DNA of 64,000 bases from Sphingomonas sp. ATCC 31555 (GCF_000282895.1 NZ_ALBQ01000018.1:124001-188000); one strand, 5' to 3'; positions 39,265-49,929 are shown, counted from the stretch's first letter. Numbers and translations: made by a program. The notes: generated from the sequence alone by a model not told the origin.

Positions 39265-40587
39265 TCAGATAATCCACTTTGCGTACTCAGCCTTCGCCTG
39301 AGTTGGCACAGTGGCAGGATCGATCATTTTAACCAACGCCTTAAATCGATCCCGACAAGACTGGTACGCATATAACCTACTGGCTAAAATCGTTTGCTTT
39401 AGCGGCAGTTCAAGAAAAATAGACACTTCAGCCGGTGAGAGCGATTTTACCATAGTTACGTAGTAGGTGTAGGCGCCATTCGAAACACCGTATCGGCTGC
39501 CGGTAGCTGCGGTGGCGAGCGCCTCTACGAAAGCATGCTGAGCGCTTTCAGGTACTCGGTTTTGAGACGTAAGGCCAAGTAGACGTTCCGCGAACGGGGG
39601 CTCGTTATAGAAGTTGTTATAATCTTGATGAACCGACATCAGCGATTGAGCGGCCTTCGTTATAAGAAGGTGAACTTCTGCTTCACCAAGCAATGATAGC
39701 AAGCCGAGACGCTCAAAAAACTGCTGCGAAGCAGTATGCCTAGCTACCTCACCCTTAGCTACGTAATCCTGATGCCTATCAACAAGAGTTGACTTAGTGT
39801 TTGGGGTTAGAACATCCAATATCGCCTGACAAACACCTATAGCGTTTACACGTGCTTCTTCGCCAGACGCTGGATCACAGTACATTCCATGAAGGGTCCC
39901 GAAAAGCATTTCACGCTGAGCGTCAAACGTTTCAAGAAGGCGGCGCTTCCACGCATCAAGCTGGTCGGCCGAAAAGCGGCTAAGTTTAAGCGCAGCCAGA
40001 AAAGCGGGAATGTCTACGCCAACTAGGTTGCGCTCATTAGACAAAGCATGGCGAGCAACACGATTGAGAAATGATAAAAGCTCATCTTCATCAATTACCC
40101 CCATCGAAGGATGAGCAGCGGAGAAATTATTTCTGATCGCTCGACATTGATCTAAGAGGAAAAATCCATCTTCAGATATGAGGTTCAACTTCAGACACAG
40201 CTGAAGCAACTCCACATCCTTCAGATCGACCAGCGCAGCCTCATCAAATTGTTTTCCAATTATCTGAGGAATAACATTGAGGCCAAAACGTCGAACTTTT
40301 TGGCGAAGTTCGACAACAGCTGCGTTCCATGCATAGTTAATGGCGCTGTCGAACAAGCCAGACGCCACAGCTACACACATTCGGGCCAAGGTCTCATTGC
40401 GGTGTTCAGCCGGGATCCTGCCCAGCAGCCGCGGAAGGTTTCCCCAAGCATGGTCGATTTGATCGTCAACCGCCAACACCTGACGATCAACACCCAGCGC
40501 CGCTGTTAATGCGTCTAGCATCGGCCCCGTCACACCTGTGACTGCGGGCAGAGCTAACGGCTGAACCGCGCCCAAACTTCCACTCAT
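39265..40587 (-). CDS. Lone low-GC gene for a HEPN-like protein (candidate defence RNase)
   Basis: The 440-residue product is unrelated in base composition to its neighbours: visibly AT-richer, with codons such as TTA, ATA and AAT rare elsewhere here. It is mostly helical, with no signal peptide. The segment LISEDGFFLLDQCRAIRNNFSAAHP (residues 136-160) resembles a HEPN domain, with the R-x6-H pair Arg152/His159 and RNN after the Arg. HEPN RNases act in abortive infection and toxin systems. No antitoxin or partner gene adjoins it. I do not recognise the rest of the protein. Family assignment is inference from one motif and its context. Confidence 0.6.
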   Translation of the reverse strand: MSGSLGAVQPLALPAVTGVTGPMLDALTAALGVDRQVLAVDDQIDHAWGNLPRLLGRIPAEHRNETLARMCVAVASGLFDSAINYAWNAAVVELRQKVRRFGLNVIPQIIGKQFDEAALVDLKDVELLQLCLKLNLISEDGFFLLDQCRAIRNNFSAAHPSMGVIDEDELLSFLNRVARHALSNERNLVGVDIPAFLAALKLSRFSADQLDAWKRRLLETFDAQREMLFGTLHGMYCDPASGEEARVNAIGVCQAILDVLTPNTKSTLVDRHQDYVAKGEVARHTASQQFFERLGLLSLLGEAEVHLLITKAAQSLMSVHQDYNNFYNEPPFAERLLGLTSQNRVPESAQHAFVEALATAATGSRYGVSNGAYTYYVTMVKSLSPAEVSIFLELPLKQTILASRLYAYQSCRDRFKALVKMIDPATVPTQAKAEYAKWII

Positions 40588-40633
40588 TGTCTTTGAAACT
40601 CCCCCACTGAAATTCTCAAATCGAACATTTCGC

Positions 40634-40652
40634 CAGATTAGTGAACAATCTG
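40634..40652. promoter_or_regulatory. Inverted repeat CAGATT-N7-AATCTG upstream of the HEPN-like gene
   Basis: A perfect 6-base inverted repeat, 47-65 bases ahead of the start of the low-GC gene, within the AT-rich 139-base gap before rmuC. It could be an operator near the gene's promoter; no regulator gene is adjacent. Confidence 0.3.
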
Positions 40653-40726
40653 CTTACAGGGAAGAATCATATTCGGATCAAGTCACCCCTAACGTGCAAG
40701 TAGACTTGGCGCCAACAGTCTCCTGC

Positions 40727-42136
40727 TCACTCCGCCGCAGCCGCTTCCTCCACCTCGCCCCCCTCGGGCGCCGGCAGTTCCGCCGTCGGTGCCCGCGCGA
40801 TCACATCAACGCTGTCGATCGTATCCAGCGCGCTGTTCCCGACATCCACGTTGAGCGCCTGGAAGCGCCGCGCGGAGACCATCACCCGGCCTTCGAAGCT
40901 CGCGACGAACTTGTTGTAATTCTCCACCGCGCTGTTCAGCCCGCCGCCGACGCGCTTGAGGTGGCTCGCCGCCGTCGCCAGCCGCTCGTACAGTTCCTTG
41001 CCCAGCTTGCCGACTTCGCGGGCATCCTCGGTCAGCTTCTGCTGGCGCCACATCGACGCGACGGTGCGGGCGAGCGGCAGGAAGGCCGAGGGGCCGGCGA
41101 TGATCACCCGGTTGCGCGCCGCGCGCTCCCACAGCTCCATGTCCACTTCCAGCGCGCTCGACAGGAAATTGTCGCCGGGGATGTACATGATCACGAAATC
41201 GGGCGCCTTTTCGAACTGCGCCCAATAGGCCTTGCGCGACAGCGCGTCGGCATGGGTGCTCATCGCCTTGGCATGGGCCTTCAGCGCCGCCGCGCGCTCC
41301 TCGGCGCTGGTCGCCTCGGCGGCCTGGAGATAGCCGTCGAGCACGCATTTCACGTCGACGATCAGCTGCTGGTCGCCCGGCAGGCGGATGATGAAGTCCG
41401 GCCGCAGCATGCCGTCCTCGGTGGTGACCGAGACTTCGGCGGCGAAATCGACATGGCCGGAAAGCCCGGCGATCTCGATCAGGTTGCGGAACTGCTGCTC
41501 GCCCCAGCGGCCGCGCGTCTTGGGGGCGGCGCGCAGGGCATTGACCAGCTTGGAGGTTTCCGCGCGGGTCTCGCCCAGGCTGGCATGGACGGCGCTGATC
41601 GCCTCGCGCAACTGGCCATAGCTGTCGCTGCGATCCTTCTCGACGCGCTGCAGGCCTTCCTCATAGCGCTTGAGCGTGGTGTCGATCGGCTGGAGCAGCG
41701 TGCGCAGCCGCTCCTCATTCTTCTCGCCCGCCTGGTGGAAGCGCGCCTCGGCGCGTTCGAGAAAGGCGCGCTGCGTCTCGCCGAGCATGGTCGAGGCGAG
41801 TTCGCGGAACTGGCCGGCCATCACCTCGCGGGCATTGACGAATTCGGCGAGCCGCTCCTCGAACGATCCCGCCTTGGCCTTCAATTCGGCGAGCTCGATG
41901 CGGGCGGCGTCTCGCTCGTTGCGGAGCATCGCCGCTTCCTCGCGCAGCCGGGGGAGCTGCGCCACGCGTTCCTCGGCCATGGCGAGATCGGTGATCGCGG
42001 CCTTGAAATCGGCCTCGCGCCGGGCGCTCTCGGCCCGCGCCTCGCTCGTGCCGCGCGCGCCGATCAGCCAGCCGACCACCACGCCCACGACCAGGGCCAC
42101 CATCACGAAACCAACGACGAACGGATCCAACACCAA
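40727..42136 (-). CDS. rmuC: DNA recombination protein RmuC
   Basis: A 469-residue protein with an N-terminal membrane anchor (DPFVVGFVMVALVVGVVVGWLIG). A long coiled coil follows (about residues 35-190), then the RmuC nuclease-fold domain with KTRGRWGEQQFRNLIEIAGL, RPDFIIRLPGDQQLIVDVKC and FVIMYIPGDNFL. RmuC limits inversions at short inverted repeats. The acidic C-terminal tail is specific to this branch. The start at 42136 gives the anchor. Confidence 0.93.
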   Translation of the reverse strand: MVLDPFVVGFVMVALVVGVVVGWLIGARGTSEARAESARREADFKAAITDLAMAEERVAQLPRLREEAAMLRNERDAARIELAELKAKAGSFEERLAEFVNAREVMAGQFRELASTMLGETQRAFLERAEARFHQAGEKNEERLRTLLQPIDTTLKRYEEGLQRVEKDRSDSYGQLREAISAVHASLGETRAETSKLVNALRAAPKTRGRWGEQQFRNLIEIAGLSGHVDFAAEVSVTTEDGMLRPDFIIRLPGDQQLIVDVKCVLDGYLQAAEATSAEERAAALKAHAKAMSTHADALSRKAYWAQFEKAPDFVIMYIPGDNFLSSALEVDMELWERAARNRVIIAGPSAFLPLARTVASMWRQQKLTEDAREVGKLGKELYERLATAASHLKRVGGGLNSAVENYNKFVASFEGRVMVSARRFQALNVDVGNSALDTIDSVDVIARAPTAELPAPEGGEVEEAAAAE

Positions 42137-42275
42137 ATCTCCCGGGAACAGGAGGCGAACTTACGCCGTGCGGGACGGGGCCGCAAGGGCGGCGGGCGTC
42201 GGTTGGGCGCGCGTGGACAAGGGTTCGGTGGATAAATGGCGGGGTGTGGCGGGGCGACGCCCCCTCCCCCTCAAT

Positions 42276-42372
42276 CGTCATCCCCGCGGAGGCGGGGATC
42301 CATTTGCCAGGACGGCACGGCACCTGCTTCCACGCACAGGCCAATGGATTCCCGCCTTCGCGGGAATGACGG
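42276..42372. repeat. Dispersed palindrome (CGTCATCCCCGC type) between def and rmuC
   Basis: CGTCATCCCCGC (42276-42287) is mirrored by GCGGGAATGACG (42361-42372, one mismatch). GGATCCATTTGCC near 42297-42309 is mirrored by GGCCAATGGATTCC. Each arm also folds on itself. This GTCATCCCCGC palindrome type is common between genes in sphingomonads and other proteobacteria. It lies in the 310-base gene-free stretch 42137-42446; nothing else was seen there. Confidence 0.8.
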
Positions 42373-42446
42373 CGGGAGTCATGGAACAGACGTTTCCTCC
42401 CCCTGGCGGGGGAGGATACTGCAGGCTCAACGCGCCGTCGCGATAA

Positions 42447-42971
42447 TCAGGCCGCCTTGCGGGCCTTGTTGAGCTTCTTCAGCAGCATGTCGCGCTTGAG
42501 CCGCGAAAGGTGGTCGAGGAACACGATGCCCTCCAGATGGTCCATCTCGTGCTGGATGCAGGTGGCGAGCAGGCCTTCGAAGACCTCGTCATGGCGCTCG
42601 CCCTTCTCGTCGAGCCAGGTCACGCGGCAGCGCGCGGGGCGCTCGACATCGGCGAACTGGTCGGGAACGGACAGACAGCCCTCGGTATAGACCGAAAGCT
42701 CCTCGGCGGGCTCGTGGATCTCGGGATTGATGAAGACGCGCGGGTGCCGGATCGGCCTGCCCTCCTCGTCCTCTTCCTCCTGCAGGTCCATCACGATCAG
42801 CCGCTTGGGCACGCCCACCTGGATCGCGGCGAGGCCGATGCCCGGCGCATCGTACATCGTGTCGAACATGTCGCCGATCAGCGTGCGCACGTCGTCATCG
42901 ACCGCCTCGACAGGGGTGGAGACGAGACGCAGACGCGGATCGGGTACTTCGACGATGGGGAGGATGGCCAT
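42447..42971 (-). CDS. def: Peptide deformylase
   Basis: A 174-residue metalloenzyme that removes the N-formyl group from new proteins. All three motifs are intact: GIGLAAIQVG, EGCLS with the metal Cys, and QHEMDHLEG with the two metal His and catalytic Glu. It is on the same strand as recR, 31 bases upstream, while fmt, its functional counterpart, is divergent just beyond. Confidence 0.97.
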   Translation of the reverse strand: MAILPIVEVPDPRLRLVSTPVEAVDDDVRTLIGDMFDTMYDAPGIGLAAIQVGVPKRLIVMDLQEEEDEEGRPIRHPRVFINPEIHEPAEELSVYTEGCLSVPDQFADVERPARCRVTWLDEKGERHDEVFEGLLATCIQHEMDHLEGIVFLDHLSRLKRDMLLKKLNKARKAA

Positions 42972-43002
42972 CGCCTAAATTTAGGTGGCGCGGCCCGCAG
43001 CG

Positions 43003-43599
43003 TCAAGCAACCGGGCGGCGCGCGCGGAGCGCCTGGGCGAGCGTGCCTTCGTCGAGATAGTCGAGTTCGCCGCCCACCGGCAGGCCGTGGGCGAGTTGGG
43101 TGACGCGCACGGGGAAGGCTTCCAGCCGTTCGGAGACATAGTGGGCGGTGGTCTGGCCCTCGAGCGTGGCGTTCATCGCGAGGACGACCTCGTCGATGCC
43201 CCCCGCGCCCACCCGGCGGACCAGCGCGTCGATGCGCAGGTCCTCGGGCCGCACGCCGTCGAGCGCGGAGAGCTTGCCGCCCAGCACATGGAAGCGGCCG
43301 GGGAACAGCCGCGCGCGGTCGAGCGCCCAGAGGTCGGCGACTTCCTCCACCACGCACAGCGAACGGTCGTCGCGGCGCGGGTCGGCGCAGATCGCGCAGG
43401 GGTCGTGCGTGTCGACATTGCCGCAGATATGGCACGTGGTGAGCTTCTGGCTCACCGCGCTGAGCGCCGCGAGCAGCGGGTCGAGCGTCGTCTCGCGCTT
43501 CTTGAGCAGGTGGAGCACCGCCCGCCGCGCCGATCGCGGCCCGAAACCGGGCAGCCGCGACAGGGCCTGGGTCAGCGCTTCGATTTCGGGAGAGGCCAT
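43003..43599 (-). CDS. recR: Recombination protein RecR
   Basis: A 198-residue partner of RecFO in gap repair. It has the helix-hairpin-helix [17 protein letters not shown], the Cys4 zinc finger [16 protein letters not shown] and a Toprim domain ([23 protein letters not shown]). The ATG at 43599 matches the family start; the frame from 43635 adds a non-conserved extension. It is divergent from fmt. Confidence 0.97.
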   Translation of the reverse strand: MASPEIEALTQALSRLPGFGPRSARRAVLHLLKKRETTLDPLLAALSAVSQKLTTCHICGNVDTHDPCAICADPRRDDRSLCVVEEVADLWALDRARLFPGRFHVLGGKLSALDGVRPEDLRIDALVRRVGAGGIDEVVLAMNATLEGQTTAHYVSERLEAFPVRVTQLAHGLPVGGELDYLDEGTLAQALRARRPVA

Positions 43600-43652
43600 T
43601 CGTGTCACATAGGGGCTTGCATGCGCGCCTGCCAAGCGGTTGAGGGGGAAGC

Positions 43653-44555
43653 ATGCGCATTCTCTTCATGGGAACCCCCGATTTCGCCGTGCCGGTGCTC
43701 GACGCGCTTGTCGAAGCAGGTCACGAAATCCTTACCACCTACACCCAGCCCCCCCGCCCCGCCGGCCGGCGCGGCAAGGCGCTGACCCCCTCCCCGGTCC
43801 ATGCCCGCGCCGAGGCACTGGGGATCGGAGTGCGGACGCCGCTGAGCCTGAAAGGTGCGGAGGAGCAGGCAGCGCTGGCCGCGCTGGAGGCGGACGTGGC
43901 GGTGGTCGCGGCCTATGGGCTGATCCTGCCGAAGGCGGTGCTGGCGGCGCCGCGGCTGGGTTGCCTCAACGTGCATGGTTCGCTGCTTCCCCGCTGGCGC
44001 GGCGCTGCGCCGATCGAGCGGGCGATCCTCGCCGGCGATGCGGAGACCGGCGTCGGCATCATGCAGATGGAGGCCGGGCTCGATACCGGCCCGGTGCGGC
44101 TGGAGGGCCGCACGCCGATCGACCGCAAGACCGCCGGCGAGCTGCGGGCGGAGCTGAGCGCGATGGGTGCGCGGCTGATGGTGGCGGTGCTTGCCGACTT
44201 CGACGCCTATCCGGCGGTGCCGCAGCCCGAGGGGGGCGTCACCTACGCCGCCAAGATTGACAAGGCCGAGGCGCGGCTCGACTTCACCCGCAGCGCGGTG
44301 GAGGTCGAACAGGCGGTGCGGGCGTTCAATCCTGCCCCGGGGGCGTTCTTCGAGCTGAACGGCGAGCGCTTCCGCATCCATGCCGCCGATCTGGTCGACG
44401 CCAGCGGCTCGGCCGGCACCGTCGGCGACGACCTGCTGATCCATTGCGGCGAGGGCGCGATCCGCCCGACCGCGATCCAGCGCGCCGGTCGCGGGGTAAT
44501 GACGGTCGCCGAGCTGCTGCGCGGCTTCCCGATCCCGGCGGGGACGCAGCTTTGA
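43653..44555 (+). CDS. fmt: Methionyl-tRNA formyltransferase
   Basis: A 300-residue enzyme that formylates initiator Met-tRNA with 10-formyl-THF. The N-terminal domain has [14 protein letters not shown] and the catalytic [17 protein letters not shown], with the Asn and His of the family, then GLDTGPV. A C-terminal OB-like tRNA-binding domain follows. Its TGA overlaps the TTG start of truA. Confidence 0.97.
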   Translation: MRILFMGTPDFAVPVLDALVEAGHEILTTYTQPPRPAGRRGKALTPSPVHARAEALGIGVRTPLSLKGAEEQAALAALEADVAVVAAYGLILPKAVLAAPRLGCLNVHGSLLPRWRGAAPIERAILAGDAETGVGIMQMEAGLDTGPVRLEGRTPIDRKTAGELRAELSAMGARLMVAVLADFDAYPAVPQPEGGVTYAAKIDKAEARLDFTRSAVEVEQAVRAFNPAPGAFFELNGERFRIHAADLVDASGSAGTVGDDLLIHCGEGAIRPTAIQRAGRGVMTVAELLRGFPIPAGTQL

Positions 44556-45298
44556 CGCGCTTCGCGCTGACGGTGGAGTTCGACGGCCGCCCGTTCATGG
44601 GCTGGCAGCGGCAGGATCACGGCCCCAGCGTCCAGCAGGCAATCGAGGACGCGGCCCATGCGGTCACCGGTGAGGACGTGATCGTACATGCCGCCGGGCG
44701 CACCGATGCCGGAGTCCACGGGTTGGGCATGCGCGCACATTGCGACATCGCCAAGCCGATCACGCCGTTCCGGCTGATGGAGGCGCTCAATGCGCGGATG
44801 CGGCCGAACCCTGTGGCAATCCTTGCCTGCGACGAGGTTTCGGGGGACTGGCATGCGCGATTCTCGTGCCTTAGTCGCCATTATGAATATCGGATCGTAA
44901 CTCGGCGGGCCCCACTGACTTGGGAGAAGGGCCTCGCCTGGCGCCTCTCGGGACCGCTCGACGCGCCAGCGATGCAGGCAGCGGCTGCGTATCTGGTGGG
45001 CCGCCACGACTTCACCACCTTCCGCTCGGCGCATTGCCAGGCGGACAGCCCGATGCGCACGCTCGACCGGCTCGACGTGGCGCAGGAGGGCGAGCGGATC
45101 AGCGTGTTCGCCTCGGCGCGCTCTTTCCTGCATCATCAGGTGCGCTCGATGGTCGGCTGCCTTTCGCTGGTCGGCCAAGGCAAATGGGCACCGGAGGATG
45201 TGCGCGATGCACTGGCGGCGCGTGACCGGACCACATTGGGCTTGAACGCGCCGCCCGACGGCCTGTTTTTCCTACGCGCGGAATATCCTAGCGACTAA
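44552..45298 (+). CDS. truA: tRNA pseudouridine(38-40) synthase TruA
   Basis: The 248-residue protein has [14 protein letters not shown], the catalytic [14 protein letters not shown] with its Asp, and [14 protein letters not shown]. The start is TTG at 44552, overlapping the fmt stop as TTGA, giving the usual N terminus [11 protein letters not shown]. It overlaps the convergent RlmD-like gene by 11 bases. Confidence 0.95.
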   Translation: MTRFALTVEFDGRPFMGWQRQDHGPSVQQAIEDAAHAVTGEDVIVHAAGRTDAGVHGLGMRAHCDIAKPITPFRLMEALNARMRPNPVAILACDEVSGDWHARFSCLSRHYEYRIVTRRAPLTWEKGLAWRLSGPLDAPAMQAAAAYLVGRHDFTTFRSAHCQADSPMRTLDRLDVAQEGERISVFASARSFLHHQVRSMVGCLSLVGQGKWAPEDVRDALAARDRTTLGLNAPPDGLFFLRAEYPSD

Positions 45299-46484
45299 AC
45301 TTTGCGGCCAGTTCGACATGGGTCGACCAGCGGAACTGCCCCACCGGCTGCACCCAATCGAGCCGATACCCGCCCTTGCACAAAATCTCGGCATCGCGTG
45401 CGAAAGTACTGGGATTGCACGAAACATAGGCCAGGATCGGCGCCTTGGAGCCGGCGAGTTCACTTATCTGCTCGCGCGCACCTGCCCGCGGCGGATCGAG
45501 CACTACCGCATCGAACCGGTCGAGCTCGGCAGTGGTGAGCGGGCGGCGGAACAGGTCGCGGTGATCGCCGAACACCTGGCGTTCCGCCACGCCCGCTGCC
45601 GTCTTCAGCGACAGGATTGCGTCTCGAGCCGCCTCGCCGGCATAGACCCGCGCACGCTGCAGCGCGAAGGTGAAGGTGCCGAGCCCGGCGAACAGGTCGG
45701 CTACCGTCCCCACCCCGCCGACGATCTCCCGTACGGCCGCCACCAGCGCCGCCTCGCCCTCGGGCGTCGCCTGGAGGAAGCTGCCGCTCGGCAGCGGCAC
45801 CGCGACCCCGCCGAGCGTGATCGTCACCGGCACCGGCTCCCAGCGCGCTGTCGGACCAAAGCCCTCGTCAATGGCAAAGCGGGCCAGTTTCTCGGCTTCG
45901 GCAAAGGCGGTGATCGCCTCCGCCGCGGCCAGGCCTTCGGGATCGATGCCCTCGACCAGCACGTCGCGCCCCTGATCGCTCAGCGCGAGATGCACATTCA
46001 CCCGCCGCGCCTCGGGGAGCAGCGTCGCCAACAGCCGGCGCAGCGGCGCGAGCAGCGCGAACAGCTCGGGCGCGAGGACATGGCATTCGACGAGGTCGAT
46101 CAGCTTGTGGCTGCCCGCCTCGGTGAAGCCGATCCTTACCTGCTTGCCGCGCCGCTCGGCGTGGAGCGTCGCGCGGCGGCGGGTGCGCGGCGGCGAAAGC
46201 AAGGGCGTGCGGATCTCCGCCTCCAGCCCCTGTGCCGCGAGCGCGCTACGCACGCGCTCGGCGAGGAAACGGCTCCATGCGGCATCGTCTAGATGCTGGA
46301 GCTGGCAACCGCCGCAGCTCGGGAAATGAAGGCAGGGCGGCGTCTGGTGATGCGGACCGAAGCGAACCGCACCATCCTCACCCACCCAGTCGCCCGGCGC
46401 GGTGAGGGGGAAATGCCGGCCGTCGCTGGTTACCCCATCGCCCCGCGCGGCGACGCGCACCACTTCGACTTCGCTCACAGACAT
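45288..46484 (-). CDS. RlmD/RumA-type 23S rRNA (uracil-5-)-methyltransferase
   Basis: A 398-residue SAM enzyme. It has an N-terminal OB/TRAM-like region and Fe-S cysteines in [10 protein letters not shown]. The SAM motif is [13 protein letters not shown], then [13 protein letters not shown] and the nucleophile loop [16 protein letters not shown]. It probably makes m5U in 23S rRNA, but RlmC/RlmD/TrmA subtypes are hard to separate. Start 46484 ([12 protein letters not shown]) is preferred over the longer frame. Ten bases overlap the end of the upstream gene. Confidence 0.92.
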   Translation of the reverse strand: MSVSEVEVVRVAARGDGVTSDGRHFPLTAPGDWVGEDGAVRFGPHHQTPPCLHFPSCGGCQLQHLDDAAWSRFLAERVRSALAAQGLEAEIRTPLLSPPRTRRRATLHAERRGKQVRIGFTEAGSHKLIDLVECHVLAPELFALLAPLRRLLATLLPEARRVNVHLALSDQGRDVLVEGIDPEGLAAAEAITAFAEAEKLARFAIDEGFGPTARWEPVPVTITLGGVAVPLPSGSFLQATPEGEAALVAAVREIVGGVGTVADLFAGLGTFTFALQRARVYAGEAARDAILSLKTAAGVAERQVFGDHRDLFRRPLTTAELDRFDAVVLDPPRAGAREQISELAGSKAPILAYVSCNPSTFARDAEILCKGGYRLDWVQPVGQFRWSTHVELAAKFSR

Positions 46485-47878
46485 TCCAAACACGCTTCCG
46501 CCAGTTGAGCGACGAGCTGATCGGCGAAAAAGGCGGGACCTGCAAGCTGCGCCGCGCGGCCATGCAGCCACACCGCCGCAGCCGCCGGATCGACCCCGCT
46601 GCCGCCCTGCGCGATCTGCGCGCCCAGCACGCCGGCAAGCACGTCCCCGGTGCCGGCAGTCGACAGCCAGGGCGAGGCGCCGGCCAGCACGCGGACATTG
46701 CCGTCGGGGCCCGCGATCACCGTGTCGCCGCCCTTGTGAACCACGGTTGCGCCGCTCGCGGCCGCCGCCTGCAATGTACGATCGATCTTGCTGCCTTCGC
46801 TATCGAACATCCGGTCGAATTCGCCGCCATGGGGCGTAATCCACACCGGCGCCTCGCGGGCCGCCAGCGCAGCCGCCGCGCCGGTACCGAGCAGGCTCAG
46901 CGCATCGCCGTCGAGCACCAGCGGCTTGTCGGCCGCCAGCCCTGCCCGCAGGAACGCTTCGGCACGGCGATCACGGCCAAGCCCGGGGCCGAGCACGATG
47001 GCGTCGATCCGATCGCCGGCGAAGAAATCGGCGAGATCATCGGCATCGTCGATCGTGCGACGCACCAGCGCATCGGGCGCCGGACCCGCCGGCTCCGGCC
47101 CGGCGAGCATCACATAGCCCGCCCCGCTCGCCATCGCCGCCCGTGCTGCGAGGCGGCCCGCGCCGGGCATCGCACCTTCCACCACCGCGACCAGCCCGCG
47201 GCTATACTTGTGGCTCTGCGGGCCCGGCGCCTGCAGCCGAGGCCGGGCGACGGTCTGCCAGGCGGTGTCGGCCGGAATGCCGATATCGGCGAGCAAGACA
47301 TGGCCGCAGCGGGACAGCCCGTCGCCGAGCAGATGCGCCGGCTTGAGCGCGCCCAGCGCGACGGTGGCGTTCACGCCACGCGGGGCGCCGAGCTCGTCGC
47401 CGCTATCGGTATCCATCCCCGAGGGCAGATCGATCGCCAGCGTGAACTCGGCCCCGCGCACCAGTTCGGAGAGCACGGCGGCGATGCTGCGCTCCAGCGA
47501 GCGCGTGACACCGATCCCGAACAGCCCATCGATCACCACCGGCCGCACCGGCGCGCCGTAGAGCGACGTCGTCGGCCCATCCCAGCGCGCGTGCATCCGC
47601 TCGGCCGCACCGGGCTTCGGCGCACCCGAGGCAGCGACCAACACGTCGAGACCTGCGTCGCGCAAATGTCGCGCAACGACATAGGCATCGCCGCCATTGT
47701 TGCCCGGGCCTGCGAGCACCAGCACCGGGCGCCCCATCGCGAAGCGCACCGCCTCGCGCGCCACCGCCGCGCCGGCGCGCTCCATCAGTTCGTCCTGGGA
47801 AACGCCGCGCGCGAACACCGCTTCCTCGGCGGCTCGCATCGCGTCGGCCGTAAGAATTGGGGCGCCGGGCGGGATCAT
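46475..47878 (-). CDS. nnr: Bifunctional NAD(P)H-hydrate epimerase / ADP-dependent dehydratase
   Basis: A 467-residue fusion that repairs hydrated NAD(P)H. The N-terminal epimerase (1-205) has LVLAGPGNNGGDAYVVARHL and DGLFGIGVTRSL. The C-terminal ribokinase-fold dehydratase has VLGPGLGRDRRAEAFL, VLDGDALSLL, TPHGGEFDRMF and the late ATP-site GTGDVLAGVLGAQIAQGG. The ATG at 47878 overlaps the upstream lipoprotein stop (ATGA). Both active sites look complete. Confidence 0.95.
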   Translation of the reverse strand: MIPPGAPILTADAMRAAEEAVFARGVSQDELMERAGAAVAREAVRFAMGRPVLVLAGPGNNGGDAYVVARHLRDAGLDVLVAASGAPKPGAAERMHARWDGPTTSLYGAPVRPVVIDGLFGIGVTRSLERSIAAVLSELVRGAEFTLAIDLPSGMDTDSGDELGAPRGVNATVALGALKPAHLLGDGLSRCGHVLLADIGIPADTAWQTVARPRLQAPGPQSHKYSRGLVAVVEGAMPGAGRLAARAAMASGAGYVMLAGPEPAGPAPDALVRRTIDDADDLADFFAGDRIDAIVLGPGLGRDRRAEAFLRAGLAADKPLVLDGDALSLLGTGAAAALAAREAPVWITPHGGEFDRMFDSEGSKIDRTLQAAAASGATVVHKGGDTVIAGPDGNVRVLAGASPWLSTAGTGDVLAGVLGAQIAQGGSGVDPAAAAVWLHGRAAQLAGPAFFADQLVAQLAEACLECL

Positions 47879-48216
47879 TGCCCCGCTGTAGCGCCCTTGT
47901 CCGCGAGGCGATAGCGCATCCCGCCGATCGTCACCTCGGTGGCGCGACCGACAGCGCTGGTCGTGGCAAGTTCCGCGCCATCTGCCGCAGTGATCGTATT
48001 TGCCTCGATCCGCAGACGCCGAAAGCCGCCATCCGGGTGATGAGGAACCAGCAACCCGTCTTTGCCGCGCTCCAGCGTACATACCGGCAGCAGCGCCTCG
48101 CCCACCGGCGCGCAGGCAACCGTCTCACCTGCTTGCGCAGCGGGCTGCGACGCCGGATCGGCACCGCAGCCCGCCACAAGCAAGGTCAGCGCGAGACTAG
48201 ATGTCCGCGTAGACAT
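47875..48216 (-). CDS. Small predicted lipoprotein
   Basis: A 113-residue protein with a lipobox LLVAGCGA (cleavage before Cys17). A short beta-rich domain follows, with [28 protein letters not shown] and a second Cys pair. It overlaps ilvD by 20 bases on one side and the NAD(P)HX repair gene by four on the other. Its family has no assigned function that I know. Confidence 0.8.
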   Translation of the reverse strand: MSTRTSSLALTLLVAGCGADPASQPAAQAGETVACAPVGEALLPVCTLERGKDGLLVPHHPDGGFRRLRIEANTITAADGAELATTSAVGRATEVTIGGMRYRLADKGATAGQ

Positions 48217-49918
48217 GGCGCTCGGCCTTGGCGCCGGGGTGCGTCACCGCCCCCTGATAGGCCGGGCCGACATTCTGCGAATAGCGGTAGAGCGCGCCCG
48301 ACTGATAGTCGTTCACCCGCGGCTGCCAGCGCGCGCGGCGCTCGGCGAGCACGTCCTCGGGCACGTCCAGGTCGATCGTGCCCGCCTCGGCATCGATGCG
48401 GATGGTGTCGCCGTCCTCGACCAGCGCGATCGGGCCGCCCTCGGCCGCCTCGGGGCCGACATGGCCGATACAGAAGCCGCGGGTGCCGCCCGAGAAGCGG
48501 CCGTCGGTGATAAGCGCCACCTTCTCGCCCATGCCGAGGCCGTAGAGCGCCGCGGTGGTCGAGAGCATCTCGCGCATGCCCGGGCCACCCTTGGGCCCTT
48601 CGTAGCGGATGATGATGACCTCGCCTTCGTTGATCTGGCGGTTCTCCACCGCCTGGAAGGCATCCTCCTCGCAATCGAACACGCGCGCCGGGCCGGTGAA
48701 CTGGAGGCGGTGCATGCCCGCCACCTTCACGATGGCACCTTCGGGCGCGAGGCTGCCGCGCAGGCCAACGACACCGCCCGTGGGCGTGATCGGCGTCTTC
48801 ACGTCGTAGATCACCTTCTGGTCCGGGTTCCAGGTAACCTGGTCGATATTCTCGCCCAATGTCTTGCCGGTCACGGTCATGCAGCTGCCGTCGAGCAGGC
48901 CGTTGGCCAGCATCGTCTTCATCAGCATGTAGACGCCGCCGGCAGCGTGCATGTCCTTGGCGACATACTTACCACCTGGCTTGAGGTCAGCGATGTAAGG
49001 CGTTGATTTGAATGCTTCGGCAACGTCGTGCAGGTCGAACTCGATGCCCGCTTCGTTGGCCATCGCCGGCAGGTGGAGCGCGGCGTTGGTCGAGCCGCCG
49101 GTCGCCGCCACCACGCGGGCGGCATTGATGAAGGCGGCGCGGGTCGCGATGTCCCGCGGACGCAGGTTCATCTCCAGCAGGTTCATCACCTGATGGCCGG
49201 CCGCGATCGCGATTTCTTCACGGCTCTTGTAGGGAGCAGGCACCATATTGCTGTTCGGCAAGGACAATCCCATCGCCTCACCGACGCACGCCATGGTGTT
49301 GGCGGTGAATTGGCCGCCGCACGCGCCGTGCCCCGGGCATGCAACCTTCTCGAGCGCGGTCAGGTCCTTGAGCGGGCAATTGCCGGCGGCGAATTTGCCC
49401 ACCGCCTCGAACACGTCGACCACGGTGACGTCACGATCCTCGAACCGGCCCGGCAGGATCGAGCCGCCATAGACGAAGATCGACGGGATGTTGAGGCGCA
49501 GCATCGCCATCATCATCCCCGGCAGCGACTTGTCGCAGCCCGCGAACGCAACCAGCGCGTCATAACAATGGCCGCGCACGCTGAGCTCGACCGAGTCGGC
49601 GATCACTTCGCGGCTGACCAGCGAGGATTTCATCCCCTGATGGCCCATGGCAATGCCGTCGGTCACCGTGATGGTGTTGAAGCGGCGCGGCATGCCGCCA
49701 TTGGCGATCACGCCCTGGCGCGCGGCATCGGCCTGGAAATCTAGGGTGGTGTTGCACGGCGCGCTGTCGTTGCCGGCGCTCGCCACGGCGACGAACGGCT
49801 TGGCGATATCCTCCTCGGGAATCCCCATGGCATAGTAGTAGCTGCGGTGCGGCGCGCGCTCCGGCCCCACGGAGACGTGGCGGCTGGGGAGCTTGGACTT
49901 GTCGAATCGGTTGGTCAT
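48197..49918 (-). CDS. ilvD: Dihydroxy-acid dehydratase
   Basis: IlvD makes the 2-oxo acids of the valine and isoleucine pathways. The 573-residue Fe-S enzyme has [15 protein letters not shown] and [15 protein letters not shown] with cluster cysteines. [34 protein letters not shown] and an end AERHVYADI are also present. ATG 49918 gives [13 protein letters not shown]; three codons further up lies another in-frame ATG. Sugar-acid dehydratases share the fold, but the sequence pattern favours IlvD. Confidence 0.93.
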   Translation of the reverse strand: MTNRFDKSKLPSRHVSVGPERAPHRSYYYAMGIPEEDIAKPFVAVASAGNDSAPCNTTLDFQADAARQGVIANGGMPRRFNTITVTDGIAMGHQGMKSSLVSREVIADSVELSVRGHCYDALVAFAGCDKSLPGMMMAMLRLNIPSIFVYGGSILPGRFEDRDVTVVDVFEAVGKFAAGNCPLKDLTALEKVACPGHGACGGQFTANTMACVGEAMGLSLPNSNMVPAPYKSREEIAIAAGHQVMNLLEMNLRPRDIATRAAFINAARVVAATGGSTNAALHLPAMANEAGIEFDLHDVAEAFKSTPYIADLKPGGKYVAKDMHAAGGVYMLMKTMLANGLLDGSCMTVTGKTLGENIDQVTWNPDQKVIYDVKTPITPTGGVVGLRGSLAPEGAIVKVAGMHRLQFTGPARVFDCEEDAFQAVENRQINEGEVIIIRYEGPKGGPGMREMLSTTAALYGLGMGEKVALITDGRFSGGTRGFCIGHVGPEAAEGGPIALVEDGDTIRIDAEAGTIDLDVPEDVLAERRARWQPRVNDYQSGALYRYSQNVGPAYQGAVTHPGAKAERHVYADI

Positions 49919-49929
49919 AGCGCGCAAGC

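Noticed and set aside
39265..40587. A two-gene toxin-antitoxin (HEPN/MNT) module
   Set aside because: No small nucleotidyltransferase or other partner gene adjoins the HEPN-like gene; both neighbours are core-type genes on GC-rich DNA.
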